From: Ruminococcaceae bacterium UBA7135
GTDB taxonomy: Bacteria > Bacillota > Clostridia > Oscillospirales > Ruminococcaceae
Direction of reading: 5' to 3'
Length of the DNA: 28,656 bases
NCBI GenBank assembly: GCA_002492075.1
Contig: DKXD01000006.1
Location: 492 to 29,147 of the forward strand
Part shown: positions 7,847 to 15,272 of the stretch, in pieces
Numbering within the stretch: the stretch's first letter is position 1
Layout of the letters: every line of letters starts with the position of its first letter
The notes under the pieces: generated by a model
The model's database searches: none
Told to the model about the DNA's origin: nothing
What the model saw: only the letters and a program-made list of their open reading frames with translations
Made by a program: the position numbers and the translations under genes

Positions 7847-9118
7847 TCAGATAAGTTCGCCGATACAATATCCGTCGCGATAATCGACTATCTTAACGTC
7901 GGCGAGCGTGTGCCTTGGCAATTCCGCTCCGTATATCCTTACGGGTAAATAACTCTCGGTAAAGCCATGTGAGTATTCGTGTGACTGCGGTTTTTCGATA
8001 AGCACTGTATGCTCTGTGCCAAGCTGTGTTTCAAAGAATTTCTGCTCCAGGTCCACCGCCGCCGCCGTCAGCATATCCACTCGGTCGCTTTTTACGCCGG
8101 GGTGTACCTGTTCCATTTCCGCGGCGACTGTGCCCTTTCTCAGTGAGTAGGGGAATACGTGTATTTTCGCGAAACCGATCTCTCGCGCGAAATCCACGCC
8201 CTCAAAAAATTCCTCTTCCGTTTCTCCGGGAAACCCGACTATCATATCGGTGGTTATCGAGCAACCGGGGAACGCTTCGCGCAGCTTTTCAACGACGTGC
8301 TTGTACCGTGCTTTATCATACTTGCGGTTCATACGCTTCAATACGCTGTCACTGCCCGATTGCAGCGAGAGGTGGAAGTGCGGGCACAGACCGTTCACCC
8401 CGTGCAGCTTTTCGATCTCTTCATCAGTCAGCATTTCGGGTTCAAGCGAGCTTAAGCGAATGCGCTTTACTCCCGCGTTTTCGACCGCCTTTGCCGCGTC
8501 CGCGAGCGTCAGTCCGAGGTCTTGTCCGTAACAGCCGAGATTTATTCCCGTCAGCACTATCTCGTGATGTCCGTGTTCAACGCATTGCGCGGCTTGCTCG
8601 GTTATCTTGTCGGGCGGCAGCGAACGAACGCGTCCCCTTGCCGTCGGGATTATGCAGTAAGAGCAGAAACGGTCGCAGCCGTCCTCCACTTTGATGAACG
8701 CGCGGGTCCTGTCTTCGTCGGGAACTGCGCTTTCCATATCGTACTCCCGCGAGAGCGGCTTTATTTTTATCGCTTTGATCCGGGTTTTCAAGAATTCCTT
8801 GACGAGCTCGGGCAGACGGCTTTTTTCCGAATTGCCCGTCACGACGTCCGCGCCAAGCTTTAGGCTCGCTTCCTCCGGATAGCTTTGCGGAAAGCAGCCG
8901 CAAAGCACTATGACGGCGTTAGGGTTCTCCCTCCGCGCTTTAGAGACCGCGTGCCGCACCTTTGCTACGGCAGTGCCCGTTACGGCGCAGGAATTCACAA
9001 TACATATATTCGCCTTGTCTTCGGCTTTCGTATAGCCGTTTTCTTCAAAGTTCTTTTCTATCGCCGCGCTTTCGCAGAAATTCAGCTTACAGCCTAAGGT
9101 AATTACTTTATAAGTCAT
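7847..9118 (-). CDS. mtaB: tRNA t6A37 methylthiotransferase (MiaB/MtaB family radical SAM)
   Basis: The enzyme adds a methylthio group to N6-threonylcarbamoyladenosine at position 37 of ANN-decoding tRNAs, using two [4Fe-4S] clusters and SAM. The N-terminal UPF0004 domain (residues 1-125) has the cluster cysteines in LGCKLNFCES, NSCAVT and CGCFPQ. The radical-SAM motif C148-x3-C152-x2-C155 lies in DGCDRFCSYCIIPTARG. A TRAM-like RNA-binding tail completes the 423 residues. LGCKLN and the short C-terminal domain favour MtaB over MiaB. AAGGAG is 14 bases before the ATG, somewhat distant. It lies downstream of the metallophosphoesterase in the same direction, with a 107-bp gap. No clear terminator was seen downstream. 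Confidence 0.92.
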   Translation of the reverse strand: MTYKVITLGCKLNFCESAAIEKNFEENGYTKAEDKANICIVNSCAVTGTAVAKVRHAVSKARRENPNAVIVLCGCFPQSYPEEASLKLGADVVTGNSEKSRLPELVKEFLKTRIKAIKIKPLSREYDMESAVPDEDRTRAFIKVEDGCDRFCSYCIIPTARGRVRSLPPDKITEQAAQCVEHGHHEIVLTGINLGCYGQDLGLTLADAAKAVENAGVKRIRLSSLEPEMLTDEEIEKLHGVNGLCPHFHLSLQSGSDSVLKRMNRKYDKARYKHVVEKLREAFPGCSITTDMIVGFPGETEEEFFEGVDFAREIGFAKIHVFPYSLRKGTVAAEMEQVHPGVKSDRVDMLTAAAVDLEQKFFETQLGTEHTVLIEKPQSHEYSHGFTESYLPVRIYGAELPRHTLADVKIVDYRDGYCIGELI

Positions 9119-9225
9119 ATTATAACTTGCCGCTCCTTGTTAAATGGTAATATTTTATGATTTTATTTCTTAACGTGATTTACACAAATGGAATATCTGC
9201 CACAAATATACTTTCGGTATTTATT

Positions 9226-10101
9226 TTACGGTGCTTTCCTATGGAGCGTCACAATAACAAGCTCCGGCGGATTGTTTATCTTGGGGTAATAGGTGCTGTT
9301 TCCCAGACCGCGCGATACTATCATTGTGCAGACATCCTCATGGGAGATCGTATCGGTTCGTGTCGAATTTGTAATATTTTTCCTAAATATACCTTCGGTA
9401 TATTTAGGAAACCACCCCTGATGTACCGCGTACAGCCCTTTGTGAGCGAAACGTACCTGTCCTCCATGCGCGTGACCCGTCAGCACCAGCGAAACATTAT
9501 GCCGCGCGTAAACATCAAACAGCTCGGGGCGGTGAGAGAGAACTATCGTGCAGTCAGCGTAGCCGGCGCACTCCAGCTGCGACAGCTTTTCATCGGTGAG
9601 TCGCTCGGGCGGTATCGTACGCTTGAACGACGGATCGGCAAGACCTATAAGCGAGATACTGTCGCCGCCGCGCGTTATCGTTATGCGTTTGTCGTCAAGC
9701 ACGGTCGCGCCGAGACTTTCAAGCTGCGGTTTTATCGATATGAAGTAGTCCGCGAACCGCTGCTCGTGATTTCCGCCCACAAAATAACATGGCGCAAGCT
9801 TTGCCGCTCGCTCCAGAAAACAGAACGCGTTTTTTCGTTTTGCTGTGTGGAAAAGGTCGCCGGTTATCGCAATCATATCGGGAGACGACGCTTTTATCGC
9901 GTTTATCAACTTGCTCTGCTCTTTGCCAAACCGCGCGTTGTGAAGATCGGACACCTGCGCTATCGTGAAGCCGTCAAACGCGTTCGGCAGTTTGGCAAGA
10001 TCCACATCGTACTGCGTTACGGTCAGCTGAAAATTATCCCACGCTACCCACCCGACCGCGGCTGTTCCCAGCGCAAGCGTTATCAAAGCTCCTTTGTTCA
10101 T
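9226..10101 (-). CDS. Membrane-anchored calcineurin-like metallophosphoesterase (YkuE/YaeI type)
   Basis: The 291-residue protein has an N-terminal hydrophobic segment (about residues 5-22) and then the full metallophosphoesterase motif set: SDLHNARFG, GDLFH, GGNHEQ and GHAHGGQ. These supply the two-metal site. Relatives such as YkuE and YaeI act outside or at the membrane on phosphate esters, including lipid-linked ones; the substrate here is unknown. The frame is open a further 25 codons upstream, but AAAGGTG sits 9 bases before the ATG at 10099-10101, which is preferred. Near the C-terminus, between the histidine motif and VSRGLGNS, there is an apparent extra stretch coded by a perfect 33-bp palindrome (9379-9411). 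Confidence 0.87.
   Translation of the reverse strand: MNKGALITLALGTAAVGWVAWDNFQLTVTQYDVDLAKLPNAFDGFTIAQVSDLHNARFGKEQSKLINAIKASSPDMIAITGDLFHTAKRKNAFCFLERAAKLAPCYFVGGNHEQRFADYFISIKPQLESLGATVLDDKRITITRGGDSISLIGLADPSFKRTIPPERLTDEKLSQLECAGYADCTIVLSHRPELFDVYARHNVSLVLTGHAHGGQVRFAHKGLYAVHQGWFPKYTEGIFRKNITNSTRTDTISHEDVCTMIVSRGLGNSTYYPKINNPPELVIVTLHRKAP
9379..9411. repeat. Perfect 15-bp inverted repeat inside the metallophosphoesterase gene
   Basis: TTTCCTAAATATACC (9379-9393), TTC and GGTATATTTAGGAAA (9397-9411) form an exact stem with a 3-nt loop (GAA in the mRNA). It codes for part of FPKYTEGIFRK. A related AAATATACTTTCGGTATTTA occurs at about 9205-9224, just after the gene. Confidence 0.7.
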
Positions 10102-10138
10102 AATAAGCAACACCTTTGAATTGTATATTGGATAATAT

Positions 10139-10173
10139 GTCGAATTGCGCGTTAAAAAATTGTGCAATTCAAC
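10139..10173 (-). promoter_or_regulatory. Hairpin in the metallophosphoesterase leader
   Basis: GTCGAATTGC (10139-10148) and GCAATTCAAC (10164-10173) pair over 10 bp with one mismatch or wobble. It lies between promoter and start codon. Function unknown. Confidence 0.35.
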
Positions 10174-10197
10174 CAAAGAATTTCACTTTACACTTAT

Positions 10198-10226
10198 ATT
10201 ATACTTGAAATCTCTGAATTTTGCAA
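10198..10226 (-). promoter_or_regulatory. Sigma-A promoter of the metallophosphoesterase gene
   Basis: TTGCAA (10221-10226), a 17-bp spacer and perfect TATAAT (10198-10203) on the minus strand. Its -35 box is only 7 bp from the -35 box of the divergent HPr-like promoter. Confidence 0.75.
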
Positions 10227-10233
10227 TAAGCTA

Positions 10234-10262
10234 TTGACTATTTTACGAAAAATTGCTATATT
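10234..10262 (+). promoter_or_regulatory. Sigma-A promoter of the first HPr-like gene
   Basis: TTGACT (10234-10239), a 17-bp spacer and TATATT (10257-10262). Confidence 0.7.
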
Positions 10263-10271
10263 ATTTTATAG

Positions 10272-10312
10272 GGGCGGCAAACGCCCGGAGCATAAATGCT
10301 CCCGAATTTCGG
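10272..10312 (+). promoter_or_regulatory. Stacked hairpins in the first HPr-like leader
   Basis: Three short palindromes follow one another in the leader: GGGCG/CGCCC (10272-10276, 10282-10286), GGAGCAT/ATGCTCC (10287-10293, 10296-10302) and CCGAA/TTCGG (10302-10312). There is no T-run, so it is not a terminator. It matches no riboswitch I know. The second HPr-like leader has a similar GGGCG/CGCCC hairpin. Confidence 0.5.
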
Positions 10313-10328
10313 AAAGGCGGCGATCTTT

Positions 10329-10574
10329 ATGAAGGAATGTAAAGTAAAGCTCAGCTCCATCGCGGACGTGAAGGAGTTCACATCTCTTGCGAACAGCCGC
10401 ACGTTCGAGCTGGATCTTGTTTCGGGGAAATACACCGTGGACGCCAAGTCTATCATGGGCATTTTCAGTCTTGACCTTACCAAGACGCTCACTCTTGTTC
10501 TTCACGGGAATGATGAAGAGTGCAAAGATTTCCTTGATGACGCGGAGAAATTTATCACAGATGTACAAAATTAA
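10329..10574 (+). CDS. HPr-like protein lacking the phosphorylatable histidine
   Basis: The 81-residue protein matches HPr in length and in its second half: DAKSIMGIFSLDLTK is the HPr helix-2 region with the regulatory Ser46 equivalent (KSIMGI). The N-terminal active site of HPr, an HARP-type motif with His15 and Arg17, is replaced by SSIADVKEF. It therefore cannot accept phosphate from PTS enzyme I in the normal way. B. subtilis Crh is a precedent: it lacks His15, is phosphorylated only on Ser46 and acts with CcpA in carbon catabolite repression. A Crh-like regulatory role is inference. The start at 10329 follows GAAAGGCGG; a longer frame from 10296 runs through leader hairpins and is disfavoured. 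A paralogue follows, with its own promoter. Confidence 0.82.
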   Translation: MKECKVKLSSIADVKEFTSLANSRTFELDLVSGKYTVDAKSIMGIFSLDLTKTLTLVLHGNDEECKDFLDDAEKFITDVQN

Positions 10575-10605
10575 CGAATTTTTCCAAAATACCGCGCCTA
10601 ACCCC

Positions 10606-10634
10606 TTGACAAACGCGGGGCTTTATGGTAAAGT
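10606..10634 (+). promoter_or_regulatory. Sigma-A promoter of the second HPr-like gene
   Basis: Perfect TTGACA (10606-10611), a 17-bp spacer and TAAAGT (10629-10634). The leader carries a GGGCG/CGCCC hairpin (10664-10668, 10676-10680). Confidence 0.75.
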
Positions 10635-10703
10635 TAATTAGTAGGCAAATTATTGTTACATAAGGGCGTATAACGCGCCCGGCGATTGAAAGGAAGTATT
10701 GTT

Positions 10704-10934
10704 ATGACAACTGCAAAGATCCGTATAAACACTATTGAGGACGTTAAGAATTTCGTCAGCATCGTTACCGGCGTTGATTTCGATGTGGACATCGTAAGCG
10801 GCAGATACGCTATTGACGCAAAGTCCATCATGGGTATCTTCAGCCTCGACCTCTCCAAGGAACTTGAGCTGCGTATCCACAGCGACAACTGCGGCGAGTT
10901 CCTTGACGATATTAAGAAGTTCATAGTCGACTGA
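10704..10934 (+). CDS. Second HPr-like protein lacking the phosphorylatable histidine
   Basis: This 76-residue paralogue shares IVSGRYAIDAKSIMGIFSLDLSK with the upstream gene, again keeping the Ser46 region. The place of the His15 loop reads NTIEDVKNF, so there is no phosphorylatable His. The start is well supported by AAAGGAAG 8 bases upstream. It has its own promoter and leader, and a strong terminator follows. The tandem arrangement with similar but diverged leaders points to an old duplication with possible separate regulation. Both proteins should be cytosolic; the partner (CcpA, HPr kinase or something else) cannot be read from the window. Confidence 0.82.
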   Translation: MTTAKIRINTIEDVKNFVSIVTGVDFDVDIVSGRYAIDAKSIMGIFSLDLSKELELRIHSDNCGEFLDDIKKFIVD

Positions 10935-10959
10935 AACCGCAACAGGTAAAAACAAAACG

Positions 10960-10991
10960 AGCGCCCTCGGTATCGTGCCGGGGGCGCTTTT
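10960..10991. terminator. Bidirectional terminator between HPr-like and fusion genes
   Basis: AGCGCCCTCGG (10960-10970) pairs with CCGGGGGCGCT (10978-10988) with one wobble pair. Ts follow on the plus strand (10988-10991). TTTTGTTTTT follows on the minus strand, serving the convergent gene that ends at 11031. Confidence 0.85.
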
Positions 10992-11030
10992 GCGATATGC
11001 GCGGTTTTATCGTTTTTCTCAGCGTTTCCT

Positions 11031-12839
11031 TTATTCTCCAAGCTCTTTTTTCAGCGCGTTGATAAGGCGTTCGTTGTCTTGCGCGTTTCTTACGGCTATG
11101 CGGACGTACTGCCCGTTTTTCAGCTTTGCTGAAAGGTCCTTTATCAGCAGCTTGGAGTTTATCAGCAGCCTTCTTGTAAGCTCCTTTGCTGTGACGCCGC
11201 CCGTAAGCTCGGCGGTGACGTAGTTCGCTTCGGACTGTATCGGGCGAACTCCCGGAAGCGCATACAGCACGCCGAACAGCTTTTTGCGCTCGGAACGCAG
11301 CTTTTCAAGCGCCGCGTTATAGTCCTTGCGGTATTTTTCCTCTATCTGCATATAAAATTCCGCGACGGAGTTTATGTTCCAGATCGCGACGTCCTTTTTC
11401 ATCGCGGCGATCGTCTTCTCGTCGCCCGAGGCAAGAACGCCCAGCCTCAGACCGGGAACGCCGTAGCTTTTGGAAATGCTCTTCATAACGTACAGGTGCT
11501 CGTTTCGGCTTAAAATATCCTGCTTGATGAACGTGTTGTCAGGCTCGGACGCGAAGTCCGCGAACGATTCGTCCAAAATGAGCTTTATCCCCTTGCCGCC
11601 CGTCCACTCGATCAGCCTTTGCACGTCCGCCTTGGGCAGATAGTTTCCGCTTGGATTATCGGGATTTATCAGCACAAGAGCGCGGATGTCCTTGTCGCCA
11701 AAGAACGTTATAAGGTCGTCGGCGGTGTAGGAAAAGTCCTTGTTGTCGGGAGTGAAACACACCGAGCTGCCCTCGTCGTATCTGTTGGGGTATTCCTCAA
11801 ACGTAGGACGGATAAAGCCCGTTTTGCCCTCCAGCGTCGCCATAAGCGATTTTATAAGCTCCGCCGCGCCGTTTCCCACGATGATGTTTTCCTCTTTGAC
11901 GCAGAAGTTTTTCGCGGCAAGCAGCGAATTTACGCTCATACCCGACGGGTATTGAGTTATCAGCTTTTCGATATTCGCGCGTATCTCGTCAAGCATTTTT
12001 TTCGGCGGGAAATAGGGGTTTACGAGATAGCAGAAATCAATAAGCCTCGGGTATCTCCAATATCCGCCATAGCGGTTTTGCAGCCGCGTTATCTTTTCGT
12101 CGTTTTTGGAGAACATCGAGCCTGCTATATCAAGGTCCTGAATATCGTCTATCTCATACCAAGCTTGTCCGTCAAGACGCTTTGCCTTGATAGCCGGCTC
12201 GTCCAGCATTGTGATAACTCTGAGCACCTGCTCGTAGTACTCGTTTTCGCCGAGAGCCGCCTGATACGCGTCGAGGAACGGCACGTAATAAACCTCCGAA
12301 AAATGGCGGCTGAACTTGTATATGTTCACGGTTTTATAGTAGCTGTCTATTTCGTTGAAATCGAAATGCTTTCCCGGAACAAACGCCTTTATCACGTCCT
12401 CCTCGTTGATTTTCACGCAGGTGCCGTCCATCCACGATTCGTACTTGTCAACAAGCGCGAGGGTGTCGCGCGGGTCGTCAAGCAGAGCGTCTATCACGGA
12501 ATCCTCAAAGATGATGTCCGATTCAAACAACAGCGTATCGTCCTCGCAAAGACGATCTTTCGCGAGACTCAGTGAATAGATGTTGTTCGTTTTGTCGTAT
12601 ATCGGGTTGTTGACGTATTCTATCGGCGTTTTGACGTCCAGCGTCCCGATAAAATCGATAAGCCTTTGTCCCTCATAGCCCACCACGATCACAATTCGGT
12701 TTAAATCGTATTTTTCAAGCTGGTGTAGCATCCGGTCGATAAGCGTCACGCCGTTTACCTCGACCATACATTTTGTGTTGCGGCGCGTGAGAAATTGAAG
12801 TCGTTTTCCCATGCCCGCCGCGAGAATTATTGCCTGCAT
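11031..12839 (-). CDS. Fused nucleotidyltransferase and PLP-dependent aminotransferase
   Basis: The 602-residue protein joins two enzymes. Residues 1-245 are a sugar-phosphate/choline-phosphate type nucleotidyltransferase: IILAAGMGKRL is the nucleotide-binding loop, followed by KCMVEVNG. Residues 250-602 are a class I/II aminotransferase of the HisC/CobD kind: NPDNPSGNYLP, LILDESFADF, and PLP lysine K457 in SISKSYGVPGLRLG. The same fold order occurs in PntC-type proteins, where the N-terminal half makes CMP-activated 2-aminoethylphosphonate. No phosphonate genes (ppm, ppd) are present here, so the substrate could equally be a phosphocholine- or amino-acid-like surface decoration. AAGGAG supports the start. 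It is the last gene of the isoprenoid/PheA transcription unit. Confidence 0.85.
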   Translation of the reverse strand: MQAIILAAGMGKRLQFLTRRNTKCMVEVNGVTLIDRMLHQLEKYDLNRIVIVVGYEGQRLIDFIGTLDVKTPIEYVNNPIYDKTNNIYSLSLAKDRLCEDDTLLFESDIIFEDSVIDALLDDPRDTLALVDKYESWMDGTCVKINEEDVIKAFVPGKHFDFNEIDSYYKTVNIYKFSRHFSEVYYVPFLDAYQAALGENEYYEQVLRVITMLDEPAIKAKRLDGQAWYEIDDIQDLDIAGSMFSKNDEKITRLQNRYGGYWRYPRLIDFCYLVNPYFPPKKMLDEIRANIEKLITQYPSGMSVNSLLAAKNFCVKEENIIVGNGAAELIKSLMATLEGKTGFIRPTFEEYPNRYDEGSSVCFTPDNKDFSYTADDLITFFGDKDIRALVLINPDNPSGNYLPKADVQRLIEWTGGKGIKLILDESFADFASEPDNTFIKQDILSRNEHLYVMKSISKSYGVPGLRLGVLASGDEKTIAAMKKDVAIWNINSVAEFYMQIEEKYRKDYNAALEKLRSERKKLFGVLYALPGVRPIQSEANYVTAELTGGVTAKELTRRLLINSKLLIKDLSAKLKNGQYVRIAVRNAQDNERLINALKKELGE

Positions 12840-12893
12840 ATTCCTGTTTCTCCTTTTTTGAAATTTATTGATTATAGTGTTTCTGCGATGCTT

Positions 12894-13361
12894 TCAGACG
12901 TCCTCCAGCAGCACAACGGCGTGCGCTCCTATGCCCGCGCCGGCAAGTCCCAGCCCCTCCTCGGTGGTCGCCTTTACCGAAACGCGGTCGGTGTCGCACC
13001 CGAACGCCGCAGCGAGGTTTTCGCGCATTTTTTCGATAAACGGCGCGAGTTTCGGGCGCTCGGCGATGATCGTAATATCGAGGTTGCCGAGCAAAAAACC
13101 GCGTTCGCGCATTTTTCCGATAACGGAGCGCAGCAGCTCCATACTGTCCGCGCCGAGATATTTCGGATCGCTGTCGGGGAACAGGCGACCGATGTCACCG
13201 AGCGCCAGCGCTCCCAGGATCGCGTCCATAAGCGCGTGGACAGCCACGTCCGCGTCGGAGTGTCCGAAAAGCCCGAGCGAGTACGGCACCTCAACTCCGC
13301 AAAGCACCAGCCGCCGTCCCTCGGCGAGCCTATGCACGTCATAGCCAAAACCGATCCTCAT
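12894..13361 (-). CDS. ispF: 2-C-methyl-D-erythritol 2,4-cyclodiphosphate synthase
   Basis: IspF cyclises CDP-ME 2-phosphate to MEcPP in the MEP isoprenoid pathway. The 155-residue length is normal. The metal site is seen in GYDVH (D8, H10) and the following GHSDADV...HALMDAILGALALGDIGRLFPD. The C-terminal nucleotide-binding part has KATTEEGLG. An AGGAG lies before the ATG. It lies 16 bp after ispD, and pathway neighbours in tandem are common because IspD and IspF catalyse nearby steps and are sometimes fused. Confidence 0.96.
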   Translation of the reverse strand: MRIGFGYDVHRLAEGRRLVLCGVEVPYSLGLFGHSDADVAVHALMDAILGALALGDIGRLFPDSDPKYLGADSMELLRSVIGKMRERGFLLGNLDITIIAERPKLAPFIEKMRENLAAAFGCDTDRVSVKATTEEGLGLAGAGIGAHAVVLLEDV

Positions 13362-13377
13362 AAGCGTCTCCTTGTAT

Positions 13378-14076
13378 TCACACTGTTATTACAGTTCGCT
13401 TGTTGTTATAGATCGCCTCCGCAGCCGTGAGATCCTCGGGGCGGGTTATTTTCATATTGCAGCCGTTTATCTCGGTTATCCGCACGTATTCGCCGCAAAG
13501 CTCCAATACGGAGCTGTCGTCTGTGACGCTTTCAAGAGCCGTTTGATCGGATTTTTCAAGACATTCCAGATACAGCTTTTTTCGGAACACTTGCGGGGTC
13601 TGCGCGTAATACAGGTTTCCGCGCGGCGGAGTGCTTTCTATAAAGCCGCCGCTGCCTACCGCTTTTATCGTATCTACAGCGGGCGCTGCCGCTATTGCGG
13701 CGTTGTATTTTTCCGCATCCGCGATAACGCGGTCTATGTCCTCGGTCTCGATAAGAGGGCGTGCGCCGTCGTGTATCGCTATGTAGTCGAATTTTGCCGA
13801 TACCGCCGCCAGAGCGTTCCGCACCGACCGCATACGCGTCTCGCCGCCCGCGACTACCGCCGCGAGCTTCGTAACGCCGAAATTCCGGGCAAGCTTTTCG
13901 TAACGCGCGGTATCGTCTTCGGGGGCGGCGATGATTATTTCGCCGACCTTTTCCGAGCGCTCGAATTTCAGAGCGCTCATCACGAAAACAGGCGTTTCGC
14001 CTATCTTCTCAAGCTGCTTGTTCACGCCGTTCATGCGTGAGGACGCACCCGCCGCGACTATAATAACAGATACCAT
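13378..14076 (-). CDS. ispD: 2-C-methyl-D-erythritol 4-phosphate cytidylyltransferase
   Basis: IspD transfers CMP from CTP to MEP in the third step of the MEP pathway. The N-terminal VSVIIVAAGASSRMN is the CTP-binding loop, IAIHDGARPLI the conserved metal and CTP site, and YYAQTPQVFR and TDDSSVLELCG the substrate region. The 232-residue length is standard. AGAGGT supports the start. It is followed closely by ispF and separated from pheA upstream by a strong hairpin. Confidence 0.96.
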   Translation of the reverse strand: MVSVIIVAAGASSRMNGVNKQLEKIGETPVFVMSALKFERSEKVGEIIIAAPEDDTARYEKLARNFGVTKLAAVVAGGETRMRSVRNALAAVSAKFDYIAIHDGARPLIETEDIDRVIADAEKYNAAIAAAPAVDTIKAVGSGGFIESTPPRGNLYYAQTPQVFRKKLYLECLEKSDQTALESVTDDSSVLELCGEYVRITEINGCNMKITRPEDLTAAEAIYNNKRTVITV

Positions 14077-14094
14077 ATCGACCTCTTGATTTTA

Positions 14095-14127
14095 TTTTCT
14101 CTCCCCCGCTTCGCGGGGGAGAGAAAA
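14095..14127. repeat. Perfect 15-bp hairpin between pheA and ispD
   Basis: TTTTCTCTCCCCCGC (14095-14109), TTC and GCGGGGGAGAGAAAA (14113-14127). The stem is very stable, but neither strand has a T-run after it beyond the stem itself, so it is not a standard terminator. It could be a processing or stabilising element that sets the pheA/ispD ratio, or a partial attenuator. Confidence 0.75.
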
Positions 14128-14148
14128 CTATTGATAATTGGTATTAAA

Positions 14149-15270
14149 TCAGGAAAAATTCCCGTGGAATTTAAAGTAATTCAGTTCGTCACCGAAATTT
14201 TTCAGCAGTTTGCGAATTTTAGGATCGTTGATATTTCCCGTGAATTCGATGTAGAACATATAATCCTCGGGGAACTTCAGCTTTATGTCTATCGGCAAAG
14301 GTTTGGACTGTATCTTCGACATGGAAAGTCCGTTTACCGCAAACTTTGTAAGAAGTCTGTACAGCGCACCGGAGATGTTCGGTATGGAAAGCGACACCGC
14401 AACTGTGTCCGCACCGTCGTACACCTCGACATCCTTTGAAATGCAGATGAAGCGCGTGCAGTTGTTGGGGTCGGTGGCGATGTGCTTTCTGACTATTTCA
14501 AGACCGTGCATTTCGGCGCACTCCGCCGAGCATATACAGCCAAGCTCGGAACTGGGGTTTTCCGCGACCATTTGGGCGGCGGACGCGTTGTTGTGGTATG
14601 GTATCACCGTAAGATCTCCGCGCTCGGAGATGTAGCCCTCGCATTGACGTATGGCCTGTTCGTGACCGAAAAGTATCGAGATGTCGCTTTCCGCCACGCC
14701 CCTTTTCGCCGCCAGAACGTGCGCACACTCGACCTTCGTGGTTCGGCAGATAAACACTCCGTGCCGTTCCAGAAGCTCCATATTCACAGTCACTTCACCG
14801 GCTGTGGAGTTTTCCACCGGGATAATGCCGTAATCGACGTCTCCGTTTTCAACCGCCTCAAACACCTCGTGAAACGCTGCGTAGTAGCTTATGCTGCCGT
14901 TTTTAAAGAGCTGCTTCGCCGCCGCGTGCCCGTAAGAGCCCTCGATGCCCTGCACCGCCACGGACGGACGCGGTTTTGCTTCCGTCTTGTGCGGTATCTC
15001 CACGTCGGGCGTTATCGCGTTTATCTGTGATACCTTAGAGATATCCATGATGTTCATAAACAGGAACGCCGCACTTTTTCGCAGCTCCTCGGGAGAGTTT
15101 TTCTTTACGCTGTCGATTATGAAGCGCTCGCGGTCGCTTTGGAAAACCACCATGTTGTTTGCCGCCTTGTATCTCGCCACTTCGGTGGCAAGCGCCATGC
15201 GTTCCAGAAACAGATCGAGTATCTTGTCGTCTATTTCGTCTATCTTTACGCGGATATCACTAAGCTCCAT
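14149..15270 (-). CDS. pheA: Bifunctional chorismate mutase/prephenate dehydratase (P-protein)
   Basis: The protein converts chorismate to prephenate and on to phenylpyruvate for phenylalanine synthesis. Residues 1-85 are an AroQ-type chorismate mutase (RVKIDEIDDKILDLFLERM). The middle is prephenate dehydratase with VQGIEGSYGHAAAKQ, IPVENSTAGEV and the catalytic NCTRFICIS. The C-terminus is an ACT domain, where KIQSKPLP stands in for the usual ESRP feedback motif, so phenylalanine inhibition may be altered. The frame is open upstream to 15348, but the start at 15268-15270 begins the recognisable domain. It lies 2 bp after the stop of the upstream gene, behind a weak GCGGGGGT, which suggests translational coupling. 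Confidence 0.93.
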   Translation of the reverse strand: MELSDIRVKIDEIDDKILDLFLERMALATEVARYKAANNMVVFQSDRERFIIDSVKKNSPEELRKSAAFLFMNIMDISKVSQINAITPDVEIPHKTEAKPRPSVAVQGIEGSYGHAAAKQLFKNGSISYYAAFHEVFEAVENGDVDYGIIPVENSTAGEVTVNMELLERHGVFICRTTKVECAHVLAAKRGVAESDISILFGHEQAIRQCEGYISERGDLTVIPYHNNASAAQMVAENPSSELGCICSAECAEMHGLEIVRKHIATDPNNCTRFICISKDVEVYDGADTVAVSLSIPNISGALYRLLTKFAVNGLSMSKIQSKPLPIDIKLKFPEDYMFYIEFTGNINDPKIRKLLKNFGDELNYFKFHGNFS

Positions 15271-15272
15271 CG

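Noticed and set aside
10102..10176. 25-codon N-terminal extension of the metallophosphoesterase
   Set aside because: It overlaps a leader hairpin and has no RBS, whereas the start at 10101 has AAAGGTG and leads straight into the membrane anchor.
10296..10328. Upstream start for the first HPr-like gene
   Set aside because: The extension is coded by leader hairpin sequence and lacks an RBS; the start at 10329 matches HPr length.
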